Below the pieces are notes generated by a model. It did not search any database. It was not told where the DNA came from and saw nothing but the letters and a program-made list of their open reading frames with translations. Shown here one piece after another: positions 33,532-43,336 of a stretch of 64,000 nt of DNA (the first letter of the stretch is position 1; every line of letters starts with the position of its first letter). Location: contig CM048841.1 in assembly GCA_026545765.1 (NCBI GenBank), forward strand, positions 2,883,712 to 2,947,711, read 5' to 3'. Origin of the DNA: Plantago major. Its lineage: Eukaryota; Streptophyta; Magnoliopsida; Lamiales; Plantaginaceae. The position numbers and the translations under genes are program-made.

Positions 33532-35181
33532 TTACTGGAGCTTGACCCACATGCCTGTACTTGGTACACTGCCATGTACAACAAACAGCAGGTAATATCC
33601 CGGAGGAGCAATCTCGCGTGTAGTTGGTCCGGTTACGTCGGCACCGTAGGAATTCGCCCCTGTTTCCCAGACCTGATCGCGTCGAAGAACAACCATCCTC
33701 TGGTTCATAGAGAAAGAATGTGTGGTAAATGATGGTGCCAACAGCCTAACCGAGACCATGTCTGCCCTTAAGAATTTTGACACTCGAAATGTCAATGAAA
33801 TCGGCACATTGTACCCTATAGTCCGGTCGACTCTGGTAATTCTTGGCCTTAAGTTGTCGTGTCGGGGCAACAAGTATGGTGGAGAGAACGATTCCAGGCT
33901 TAAGTCGGTTGGATAGATTACATTTGTGAAGTTGTAGAATGCATGAGGATTGCTACCTCCCACAAGTACACGCCCATCAGTTAGTACAATTGCAGAGGAG
34001 TGGTACATCCTGGGTCTAGGGGAGTCGAACATGATTTGGAACCGGTTGTTTCTTTGGCGATCAGGATTGTAAATCACCGGCCTGGTGACAGCATCTCTGC
34101 CAAGTTCCCATCCTGCTGTCCCGGATTCTCCACCGTTGATGAGTATGATATTTCCGTCTGGGAGGATCAACATATCGCTCATAACCCGCGGCATTGGCAT
34201 GTACTCCATCTCCCATCTGGGATCTGGATCCGTGACTTTCATGCGGAGGCAGGTTGCGGTTGCGTGAACGAAGGTCCCTCGTATTGCGGCCTGGTATGCA
34301 GGGCTTGAAGCACCGCCGCATATAAGGACTTCTGCTAGGATTGGAAAGTTCTCATTGATTGGGAGTAAAACCGAGGAGCCGGTACTTGGGTAGTTTCGAG
34401 GATCACCACCAGGTATCGTAGGGAACTCTCTGATTATACGGTTTTGGTTGTAGTCTAATGCGATGGAACGCTTGTTTGCAAAGATGAACATGCTACCGTC
34501 TGGTAACAGATGGAGAAACGGATATAGGTTGTTCTCGTCGTCATCTCTTGTTTCGCGGAGGAAATGGAAATCTAATAAATCTGGTGAACCAGAGTTTTTA
34601 GGGTAGAATTCATAGTTAAATTGATCTCTACCTCCGACTATGATCACACGCCCATCAGGGAGGATATGGTTCGTGGCATACCATCTTCGTTCGGACAAAT
34701 CAGAAGGGAACTCGACCCAATCGCAAGTATCCCCACTACACGGAGCAATAGTACGCACTGCGTGATCACCATCATTGAATCCCCCCGTCTGGACTAGTGT
34801 CCCGTCAGGCAGGACCGCACCCGATGAGCACCAAGTGTTAGTTTGAACCATCAAAGGCCGGAATGTATTTGTCCAAATATTGTACATGATGGAATGCGCC
34901 GTGCAATCCTGTTGGAGTACAGGGTCCATAGGATCATACCGGCAACGTCCACCAGGAAGGGAGAGGTTGGAAGGACCGAAATCCGTCCTGTCGAATATGA
35001 CAACTTTGTCGTTCATCAGGAGTTGCATATGCATCGCGGAAATGCCAATGCTTTCTTGTAAGAGCCGCCATTCACCACCGGGGTTATTTGAGGCTGAAGG
35101 CAGAAGTTGGGGTGTTGAAGGAGAAAATTTGATGGTAAATAATAGCGAGAGTATGATGAATGTGACCATTTTTGTTGGCAT
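33532..35181 (-). CDS. Secreted glyoxal/aldehyde oxidase (galactose oxidase-like, copper radical)
   Basis: An uninterrupted 549-codon frame. Residues 1 to about 25 are a signal peptide (FIILSLLFTIKF). The glyoxal oxidase N-terminal beta-propeller follows, with Kelch-like LPDGxxVxxGG repeats. The C-terminal DUF1929 domain begins near 440. Candidate copper-site residues are Cys118 (WCSSG) and Tyr193 (EFYPKN) for the Cys-Tyr cross-link, Tyr-His in MYHSSA near 390 and the C-terminal His in VVHGSVPS. Family members oxidise aldehydes or alcohols to acids with release of H2O2, and plant members act in cell walls, pollen or anthers. Length is typical and nothing is missing. A second Met at position 5 is an alternative start. 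It is single-exon, as often in this family. A TATA-like CTATATATAG lies at about 35310-35319 on the other strand. Confidence 0.93.
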   Translation of the reverse strand: MPTKMVTFIILSLLFTIKFSPSTPQLLPSASNNPGGEWRLLQESIGISAMHMQLLMNDKVVIFDRTDFGPSNLSLPGGRCRYDPMDPVLQQDCTAHSIMYNIWTNTFRPLMVQTNTWCSSGAVLPDGTLVQTGGFNDGDHAVRTIAPCSGDTCDWVEFPSDLSERRWYATNHILPDGRVIIVGGRDQFNYEFYPKNSGSPDLLDFHFLRETRDDDENNLYPFLHLLPDGSMFIFANKRSIALDYNQNRIIREFPTIPGGDPRNYPSTGSSVLLPINENFPILAEVLICGGASSPAYQAAIRGTFVHATATCLRMKVTDPDPRWEMEYMPMPRVMSDMLILPDGNIILINGGESGTAGWELGRDAVTRPVIYNPDRQRNNRFQIMFDSPRPRMYHSSAIVLTDGRVLVGGSNPHAFYNFTNVIYPTDLSLESFSPPYLLPRHDNLRPRITRVDRTIGYNVPISLTFRVSKFLRADMVSVRLLAPSFTTHSFSMNQRMVVLRRDQVWETGANSYGADVTGPTTREIAPPGYYLLFVVHGSVPSTGMWVKLQ

Positions 35182-35304
35182 TGGTTCTTGGTTAGAATGA
35201 GGTACGTATTAAGGTTGGTGTTTTGGATACTAGTTTGGTGTTACTTAGGTTGAATATTGATCTTTCCTAAACCTGATTTTCAGTTCATAGTACCATATAC
35301 TAAT

Positions 35305-35322
35305 ATCGGCTATATATAGGGA
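35305..35322 (-). promoter_or_regulatory. TATA box of the glyoxal oxidase-like gene
   Basis: CCTATATATAGCC on the minus strand lies about 130 bp upstream of the ATG at 35181. That spacing would give a leader of about 100 nt. This is motif and distance only. Confidence 0.5.
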
Positions 35323-36217
35323 GTTTTTAAATAGAGAGTAACATATGTTTTATTAAAAAAAGTTGTTTTCGGTTTAACAGCAGCAATGAGGAAAGATAAT
35401 CCTGCAAGCTAAGGATAAGGAGTGATACAAGTATACAAGACATGAATTTAGCAAAAACAGAAAGAAAATGAGTCTGTCATTTACTATGCATGGTATGTTT
35501 TCACCTGGAGTTTCTGATCTTAAAGTATTGACGATATTTACAATTATAAGAACTTTAAATAAATATAATCATCCAGTATTAAAGCTATGCTAGTGTCGAA
35601 TCTTGCACGAAAACCTCTTCTGGTTTGGCTAAAAAGCAATTGAGCTCCACATGGATTAGCATAAAGCAATGTTTCGTCCAAGTCTAGAAGAGTTGCAAAC
35701 AATAAGAAAGAGAGCAAGGGAAGGTAATGTGTAATTAAGGCCCAAAAACTTAGGTCTCTTTAGTAAAACTAATTAACTTGATATGCCTAAATTAAGTCTT
35801 ACACCACATAATCAACCTCAAGTAAGATTGCGCCATAGAAGGTCACTATAAGAAAACCTGAGTTGTCCAACCCTGATCCGACCTTGAACTTCTAAGGTGG
35901 GAAAAATAGTAACTAAGGGGAACCTCCATCGCCAAGGTAGGTCTGGCCTCATGGATCTGACCCCATGAGATCCGACCTTGAAGAATTCCACCCTTGTATT
36001 GAGTACGGTCCATGTCTGGCATAAGCAGGTACAAGTGTGTGACATAAACTAAACACGTCACCCTTCGGTGCACACATGTCGTCATGACACTCCAATTAAT
36101 CAGTTAGGCATTTCTAGTTAGTTTTTCGTGTACAAAATATAATATCTGACTCAATATTGTGGTTGCGGATAACTCATGATCCGACTTAGGCTAGGAAATC
36201 TTTATTAGATGATAAAC
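35323..36217. other. Intergenic sequence
   Basis: No gene supported. A moderately GC-rich stretch at 35830-36085 (TCCGACCTTGAACTTC, GATCTGACCCCATGAGATCCGACC) has overlapping minus-strand frames without family features and may be a transposon remnant. Confidence 0.35.
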
Positions 36218-36665
36218 TGTAACGCCCCCGTCCCCTGTGGGTGGAAGCTTGACCTTTTAGGCCGACACGGTTACTTCTAGGCTCCTCTTCGGGTGATATA
36301 TTGGTCCCACTATATCAACAAATTATTTGTTTCTTTCCGCGTACGTTGTCCTCGTTCGTGTGTGCACTTGGAGACTTTTTAATTGATCATCCATCATAAG
36401 ATTGTTTTGGAGTTCTTATAGATGAATTTCCAAAATGAAAGGCACACCTTATTGATAGGAGTAGCGTTCCTCTAAACACTTTTGAAACTTTTGGCATTAC
36501 ATTTGTGCTTGCAGATTTCGAACACATGACCCGACTTGTGGAAGGGTTACACGGAATGGTGGAGCCATCTAGCTCCGAACAGTGGGTGTCCCATGTGGCC
36601 AAATATCCTATACATCGGTTATATTTTGTTCATTCTACGTTAATCTTAGCAACTCTTGGTATAGT
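36218..36665 (+). mobile_element. Solo LTR resembling a Cassandra-type TRIM (5S rRNA-like core)
   Basis: It starts TGTAACGCCCCCGTCCCC and contains CTCCTCTTCGGGTGATATATTGG. A segment at 36370-36432 (GGAGACTTT, GATCATCCATCATAAG, TTTTGGAGTTCTTATAGATG) resembles the reverse complement of the 5' half and middle of 5S rRNA, with conserved CATCC and GGAGTTCT words. Cassandra elements are short non-coding retrotransposons whose LTRs carry 5S-derived promoter sequence. The 3' boundary is approximate. No second LTR or internal domain was found. The recall of the family consensus is from memory, so the call is tentative. Confidence 0.45.
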
Positions 36666-39091
36666 AAAAACTCTATACAAGATCATATAGTCGGAATAGG
36701 CATAAATTAATTTTATTATGACTTTATTTCTAATAAGAATTTTGTGTTATAGCTCTTTTTTTCTTCTAGAAAACATATACCGTAGATGATTGACAGAAGT
36801 ACCAAAAGTTATGAACATGCAATCATCACATCAATTAAACAAGAAACAAATGGAGATAATTTTGAGAGATGATCCTATCTCAGAAATACCTAAAGTTTAT
36901 CTAGCGGAAACATAAATATTCATTGCATTTTGTACTTGTATAGAGAGTGGCACGATTTTAATTTTCCAGCTATGTTCAGAAAGACTTCCATGTACAAATC
37001 TAGCTAGCTAATCTTTCACACTAAAAATTCTAACAAGCAAAGAAATTGGATATTGTTAGGTCGTTGCGGAAGCAAATAGAATGTTGCTTTTACGAAGAGT
37101 ATTTACTTTCAATAGAAAAGTGGTTTCAATAGTGTAAAAACATTAAAGAAATAACCGGAGTGTTTGGTTTCAGATTGGAATTGAGATAACTCAATTCCAG
37201 CTGCGTTTTTGTGTACAAAAACTCAATTGGAATTGAGATAACTCAATTCGAATTCGGAACCAAACATTGCGGTAACATCTTTTGATTACATTGAAATACC
37301 CTACTAGACCGAATCAAACTCACATATTTAACTACAAATATCATATAGTAATTTTTAACTTCAAATAATGTGTCTATAAGACTATATTATACTTGCATTG
37401 TCTACATTCTAACATAAAATGATTAATTTGAATCTTAACATTCGATGATTGTAACTGAATAGATTATGTATGTCGATATGGTCTGTTTGATATAAGGTAC
37501 TGTATCTCATAAAAGTTTATCGATTTTGGTGTAATTCATGCAGTTATATGCTTGTACGTGAAAAGATACAAATTAAGTCATGCCGGAAGGTATTATATAC
37601 TTTGCTTGTAGCTTATACAACCTCTTTTCTAACACGTACAGTTCAGAAAATCTAGTCTCTTTTTTCGGAAAAGGAAACAGATAAAGATTCATTACAAGAA
37701 GAATTAGGTTCTTCCGAATACAACTACTTCATTAATCAAAATCATACCTAAAAAGAATACTTAATCATATGCATGTGTTTGTTCATTCTGCCAGGTTTTA
37801 TATAATTAGCTGATTTTGTAATTTGGCTCGACTCGACCCGATTCACAAAAATTACCTCAAACGAATTTCGTCCCATCAGGGTTGGGAGTTTGGGTCCGTC
37901 CCTGTTCATACCGATCAAGTGGATATTGTTCAACATTTTAGTGTTGTGCATTCAAGTAATTGGTAAATTCAGTTGATAAAGTTAGCTATATATTGGCATA
38001 TTAACTTAGCAATTTTTAGGTGTGTTGAAAATATGGTACAAAATTTAGCCAAAGTACATTGTTCTGAAGTGGCAAAGAAATTAATCTAGGTTGTCTATTG
38101 TTCAAATTATATACACCTATAATCTATGTGGTTATATGTATGCGTCTGTGTTGTAAATATTTTCTTTGACAAACCCTTTTCTTTATATATAATATGTCTT
38201 GTACGGCAGGCAAGAGTGATCACATATCTTATATGCACGTGTTTTTACCATCAAAAGTTCAAAACCAAACCCCAAAAAATGTACTCTATATCCTAGATAT
38301 CACCTTATAATTGGACAATTCATTACTAAGATGATCTCCCTATAGGACATTTCATTTTGTCCATACTCTTATTTAGTTATTAAATTCATGCACACATTAG
38401 TTTGTGAATAAAAATAAAACAATTGAATTCGTTGGCGGTTAATTAACTGGTGTTGTCACCATAGTATTAAGACTACACTATTATCTTTGCACTTACATTC
38501 TCGCCAACCCCTTTATGTTTTATCACCCTTTCTTGTTCATATGTCAACTAATCTCCCTTTTGGGAAGAAAGAACCTTCACAATTTCAGCTTCATATTCAT
38601 CCCAAGTATGGACATTAAAATCTACGTCTTGACGAAACGAGTGAGAGAAAAAAGGAGAAAGTTTCGAATGAAACTAATAAAGTATGAGTGAGAGTGATGA
38701 GACGGATGTTATGCATGTGATTACAATACACTTCAATCCAATGGTTATATATGAAATCTTGAGAAACATATCCAGAAATCACTGATTAACATTCACTGAA
38801 ACATGTTTCGCATACGGTTTTTCTCTCTCTCTCTAAAATGGAGTCATTATTAGAAATAACCCCATACGAAAAATCTTAACAATACGATATAATTATTAGG
38901 CTTATAAATGACTAAAATTACACCAAAATTAACGCAGAAAAATGCTATATTGAGCTATTTTATTGATTTTGATCATGTCTAATACAAAGAAAAAATTTGA
39001 TCAATTTGATACAAATTTTCAAGAACTTGAATAATCATAATTGCATCTATGATTAAATAAAGTTACAACATATACTACTAATTACTATAAA
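36666..39091. other. Intergenic sequence, no supported gene
   Basis: A short duplication with GGAATTGAGATAACTCAATTC occurs twice at 37178-37250 (an imperfect palindrome). There is a (CT)n run at 38822-38834. The 2.4 kb is otherwise AT-rich with no coding frame, RNA gene or transposon domain I can support. Confidence 0.45.
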
Positions 39092-40078
39092 CTAGATATT
39101 TTGGCTAGTAGCATCATCACCATCATCAGCATCTTTACTTGATGAAGACACCTGAGTTAGATCACTAGAATCAGAATCCGCTGAAGAAGAAGATGAAGAT
39201 TCTTCTTCACTTCCATCTTCCACAATGTACTTATCACCTTCATAACCTCTAGCATTTCTTTTCTTCAAGAATACATGGCAGAGAACCCAATTCCCTATTT
39301 CCACTAAACAACCCTGCAATTTAAACAAAAACACGAATATTAATTAAGTGACCAGTTTGATCACTTAACTCATGTAAAACTGCTTTCTCTTGGTCACATA
39401 AGCGACCAACTTGACCACTTAAGCGACGACCAGTACCAGTTTTACAAATTGTTAATTGTAAAACTGATTTTATAAGAGACTGATGAAATGTTATACCTGA
39501 GTATTCTTGTTTTGTTGAACGTTGTTAGAAGCTCGGTTGCCTACAAGGCCAATGCAGTAAACATGCATGACCCAATCAGTTCTTGTAGCATGAGAATGCC
39601 TCCCTTTGTAGTACACCATAGTTTTCTTGATCCCAAAGATTGGAACTCTTTTCGAATACACGATTTGTTTCTCCGAACCAGTGTCCTTCCAATAACCAGC
39701 ACGAGTCGCTCTGCTTATTCTGCTGACATTCCGGTAGTTCGCTTGCTTGTTGCTGAAAAAGTACCTATCTTGTTCAGCTTCACCTGTACATATATAACAA
39801 AATTTATCTAGTCAATAGGTGAAGAAAGTTTATAATTGAAATAATTTCATCTCATTTAAAAGACTGAATGTGCAGATAGGTGTGAAATCATACTAACCTG
39901 GCAAGTCCCACGGGTCAAGGCCGGAAATGTTGAGCTCAGGGATCACAGAAGCAGGCAAGGGGTGCGAAAACTCTTTGCGCGCCAAGTACTGAAACACGAT
40001 CTCTTCGTCTGTGGGTTCGAATCGAAACCCTGGTGGCAGTTTCCTCTCACCATCTCTAACAAAATTCAGTTTTTCCAT
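39092..40078 (-). CDS. NAC-domain transcription factor (NAC083/VNI2-like)
   Basis: Three exons on the minus strand (39898-40078, 39497-39783, 39092-39313) join in phase to 229 residues. The NAC domain covers about 13-165: subdomain A has LPPGFRFEPTDEEIVFQYLA, then LPASVIPELN and DPWDLPG (B), YWKDTGSEKQIV (C/D), and the D/E part ends WVLCHVFLKKR. The domain binds CGT-containing promoter sites as a dimer in the nucleus. Both introns sit at usual NAC positions. The C-terminal activation region is short (about 50 residues) and Ser/Asp/Glu-rich (EEESSSSSSADSDSSD), ending TSQNI. The N-terminal spacing most resembles NAC083, but orthology is not established. A TATA-like CTATAAAAGA is at about 40125-40135 on the other strand. 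Intron 2 has repeated GACCA/CTTAA words. Confidence 0.93.
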
Positions 40079-40123
40079 CTTACTGAACTGTTTGACGTCT
40101 GCATGGACTAGTGTTAATATGGG

Positions 40124-40136
40124 GTCTTTTATAGAG
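40124..40136 (-). promoter_or_regulatory. TATA box of the NAC gene
   Basis: CTCTATAAAAGA on the minus strand, about 50 bp upstream of the ATG at 40078. It implies a leader of only about 20 nt, or a start further downstream. This is motif and position only. Confidence 0.5.
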
Positions 40137-41779
40137 AGGCACGGCTGACTTTTTTCTTGGATTCACTTTATCTTGCTGGAAAATTTATTAGCAGTGAGCT
40201 TTGATGTCATTAGTATTTTCTTCTTTTTGGTTTTTCTTTTCTCTTTGCTTTAGCTCTCCAAGCACAACTTTTGAAAGAGGGACCTTTGAATCTTTCTTTT
40301 AATGAAATGGAATTAAACTAATGGCATTTGCATGTGGGGTTATGCTGATTGCTACTCTGCGTCTCTGCCCCAGGTGGTGGAGCTTCTCTATTAAGTTTTA
40401 AGTTTCTACGGAGTGGAAATTTTAGGTGGGTCGAATTTTAATTACATAAAAGTAAAAGAATAAAAGAATTAGATGGGTCCAAATTGAACCAAATAGAAGA
40501 AAGAATGAAAATGTAATAGACCATCTAGGATTTGAGCATGTTAATTTGGGTGTCCAAACACACTGCATAATTGCCCCGCGGTTACTCTTTTACATAATAT
40601 ACTTAGCGTTGGAAACCATTTTTAATCCATCAGGTAATATTTAGTGTTGGCAACCGCCCACCCGCGCTCCATCCAAGTTGTTATATAATAATTCACCTTG
40701 TAAGTATCAAATATCATCTAAATTATTAGTCAATTTATCAAAAACCACTTATGTCTTTACATGAGTAGCTTTATCATATAGTTTTACAAGAAATATCAAT
40801 TGTTTATTTCACCATCTTTGTAATTAAGGAAGAGACTTACTACATGAATCATGATAAGCCCACGTATATATACCATATAGTATGTGTCTTTAAATTGTTA
40901 TAAATTCATTGGATTAGCACATGGCAAAGCAATAGCATTATCTCCTTTATTTCAATCATGACTTTAAGACATTTTCATGGAATTCTGACACTTCTCCACC
41001 TCTTCCATCAGGTGGTCGTCTTAGAACTCCTTTCAATAATTGATAATAATTGACGCTGTCAGAGTTCAAACTATTCACCTCCTGCATACAGTTTCAACTC
41101 CTTACCAGTAGACCACCTTCTTATGTATTGGTATATTTTGAAATCTAATATATTAATTTTTGGGTTGAAACTTGAAAGTAAAAAAGAAACAAAAAGACTC
41201 TTGCTTTCTGGGAAAAGCAAAATCCCTATAAAAGCTATTCTAGTTGAAGGATTGACTTGAAATTGGTTCCTATTTGGTGCTTTCCTTCATCAACAAGATG
41301 ATGCTTTAATTTACGTTAGTTTTCTTTGTTACGTAATTAGATGTCATCATAATAAAGAAAGTCATAAAGCCAGCCCACGACGAACGGGAAAAGTAGCCAA
41401 TTGCCACGGTGAAAGTCTAGTTTTTTAAAGAGTCATATAATCCATCGACGTCCGAATCGGTTTGATCCGGTGACGGATGTGTGGTTATGCATAGATTCCT
41501 CTCCGGATGGTAAATCTTGTGACCCGGCAAAAAAACACATGTTATTTACAACACACGTTTTACTTATTCGTGCATACACCAAAAGATCCGCCCACCTGAC
41601 TCGATTGTCTTTCTAGAATTATATGCGAAAAAAATTTGTAATTACCCGTCAACAGCGAATGATAGTGTAACTACCGTCAACGTCCAGCCCAATCTTACAT
41701 TATACTTCGACAAAGAGAATCAACATATAAAATTGGCATATAGATAGTGTTCTAGCTTAACATATCCGAATTAGCTTAG
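40137..41779. other. Intergenic sequence
   Basis: Promoter side of the NAC gene and 3' side of the acetyltransferase. No coding, RNA gene or repeat with clear ends is visible. Confidence 0.4.
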
Positions 41780-42304
41780 CTAAGTAATCATCATATCCGT
41801 TTTCAAGAAACTACACATCAACATATCCCTAATCTCACCTTTGTTAAACCCATACTTCCTCAACAACCCTTCCCTCTTAAACCCAACCTTCTCCAACACC
41901 CTCTGCGACCCAACGTTCCCCTCCTCAACCAGCGCCTCCAACCTTACTAAAAACGGAAACTTTTCGAAAACACAAGGGATGGCAATCCTCATAGCTGCAA
42001 CAACAATCCCTTTGCCCCAGTGACCACTACCAATTGCGTAAGACACGTGCGCCCGGTGTCTATCAACACCGTCTTGTTGCGGTTTGACGGAGATGTAACC
42101 GATGGAACAACCATCGAGGCATATAGAGTGACGCCACGGGTGCGGAATGGCAACGTCTTGGATGTAGATCAAGGCTTCTTCTTTGGAGGTGATCGTGTTC
42201 CATCTTAGGTAACGTGTTACATGGTCATCACTAGCCCATTTTAGGAAATCGTCGGCATCGGAGAGTTTGAAGGGTCGGATTGAGATTCTTGATGAAGAGG
42301 CCAT
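41780..42304 (-). CDS. GNAT-family N-acetyltransferase (RimJ/RimL-like)
   Basis: Single exon of 174 residues from ATG at 42302-42304 (MASSSRISIRPFKLSDADDF). The acetyl-CoA-binding motif A is at about 101-115 (GSGHWGKGIVVAAMR), matching the R/Q-x-x-G-x-G/A pattern. Motif B lies near 134-158 (EEGNVGSQRVLEKVGFKREG), then LRKYGFNKGEIRDMLM. This arrangement is the Acetyltransf_3 group that acetylates small molecules or protein N-termini; the substrate cannot be told. A (TAG)n run just upstream extends the frame by 13 codons (MLLLLLLQIYNIS) to another ATG. I prefer the inner start because family members begin there. An upstream TATA-like sequence on this strand (TTAAATATATG, near 42354-42365) fits a short leader. 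Confidence 0.9.
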   Translation of the reverse strand: MASSSRISIRPFKLSDADDFLKWASDDHVTRYLRWNTITSKEEALIYIQDVAIPHPWRHSICLDGCSIGYISVKPQQDGVDRHRAHVSYAIGSGHWGKGIVVAAMRIAIPCVFEKFPFLVRLEALVEEGNVGSQRVLEKVGFKREGLLRKYGFNKGEIRDMLMCSFLKTDMMIT

Positions 42305-42317
42305 GGATATATTGTAG

Positions 42318-42336
42318 ATTTGTAGTAGTAGTAGTA
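42318..42336. repeat. (TAG)n microsatellite upstream of the GNAT gene
   Basis: Six TAG units lie 14-32 bp upstream of the preferred ATG. On the gene strand it is (CTA)n, which keeps an upstream in-frame ATG open as poly-Leu. Length variation could change the leader or add an alternative N-terminus. Confidence 0.8.
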
Positions 42337-42568
42337 GTAACAAACAAGATAATGTTCATATATTTAAGGACTATTTAGTGGCCTGTCAAATAATCTTGAA
42401 TTGTGTGGTCATGTGTCCCTGGTTAGCCACCCAATTTTGACTGACATGCACTGAATTTGGTGGTCAACAGATAAGTTAATCATGCTTGTCGATTGACGTT
42501 GTGAAATTCAACACTTGTCACTTTTTTCTTCGTTTTATTTTCTATGGAAATGGGTTATTCATGAACAT

Positions 42569-43336
42569 TAGTGGGTGCGGGACGGGTGCGGGATAAATTC
42601 GGATTAAACTTCGGGTACCCGATAATTTGGGTTTGAATTTATTCATCCCAATCCCGAACCTATTTCTAGCGGGTACCTGCAATAATTCGGGACGGGTGCG
42701 GGATTAAACTTCGGGTACCCGATAATTCGGGTCGGGATCGGACTACCTATCGGGTAATTATTTTATATATGTATTACTTTTATTTTATAAGTAGTTATCT
42801 TGAAGTAATTTTTTAAAAGAATAAAAGTTAGATCTATTAAAATATATCATTATGTTGAAACATGTATATAGTTGATGGCTCATTACACGGGTCAAACTCA
42901 GCAAAACATTGTGGAAAATATATAAAGCTTTCTCCCATGAATCAATTGATGAACATCTTCCCATATGAAAATTAATTCAACATGCAGTTTAGAGATACAA
43001 ATTACTATGTGCTAGTATAGAATTATGGACAGATTTTATGCAGCGTCATGGGAGATATCTCTAGGAAATACGAAATGTATATATTTACAGTATGGGATCA
43101 TGATTTGATATTATGTATCAATACAAATATCATTCCTTAATTAATAGTTAGATGTTCGGGTACCCGTCGGATTTCGGGAATAAATATTTTATTCCCAATC
43201 CTGACCCGTAAACTCGATAAAAGTTTCGGGAATTTACTTTGCGGGCACCCGATCCCGAAATACCCGACCTTATCGGAATTTTATACAATAGGTCGGGACG
43301 GGGTTGGGATTACCCGAACCCTTTTCCTACCCCTAT
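42569..43336. mobile_element. Non-autonomous DNA transposon with GC-rich inverted ends (hAT-like)
   Basis: The left end has TAGTGGGTGCGGGACGGGTGC, with CGGGTACCCGATAATT repeated (about 42612 and 42713). The right end contains the complement type: GGTACCCGTCGG, GGGCACCCGATCCCG and TTACCCGAACCCTTTTCCTACCCCTA. Both arms are about 190 bp and far more GC-rich than the AT-rich core, which lacks coding. CGGGTxCCCGA-rich ends beginning TAGGGGT are known from hAT-type MITEs, and the left end here is slightly degenerate. No exact 8-bp target duplication was confirmed. Confidence 0.6.

Noticed and set aside
34000-35200. Antisense frames of 60-106 codons opposite the glyoxal oxidase gene
   Set aside because: They are shadows of a strongly coding strand; the minus frame alone has family motifs.
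36505-36690. 61-codon frame HMTRLVEGLHGMVEPSSS
   Set aside because: It lies inside the Cassandra-like LTR, which is non-coding in that family; the frame is short and fortuitous.
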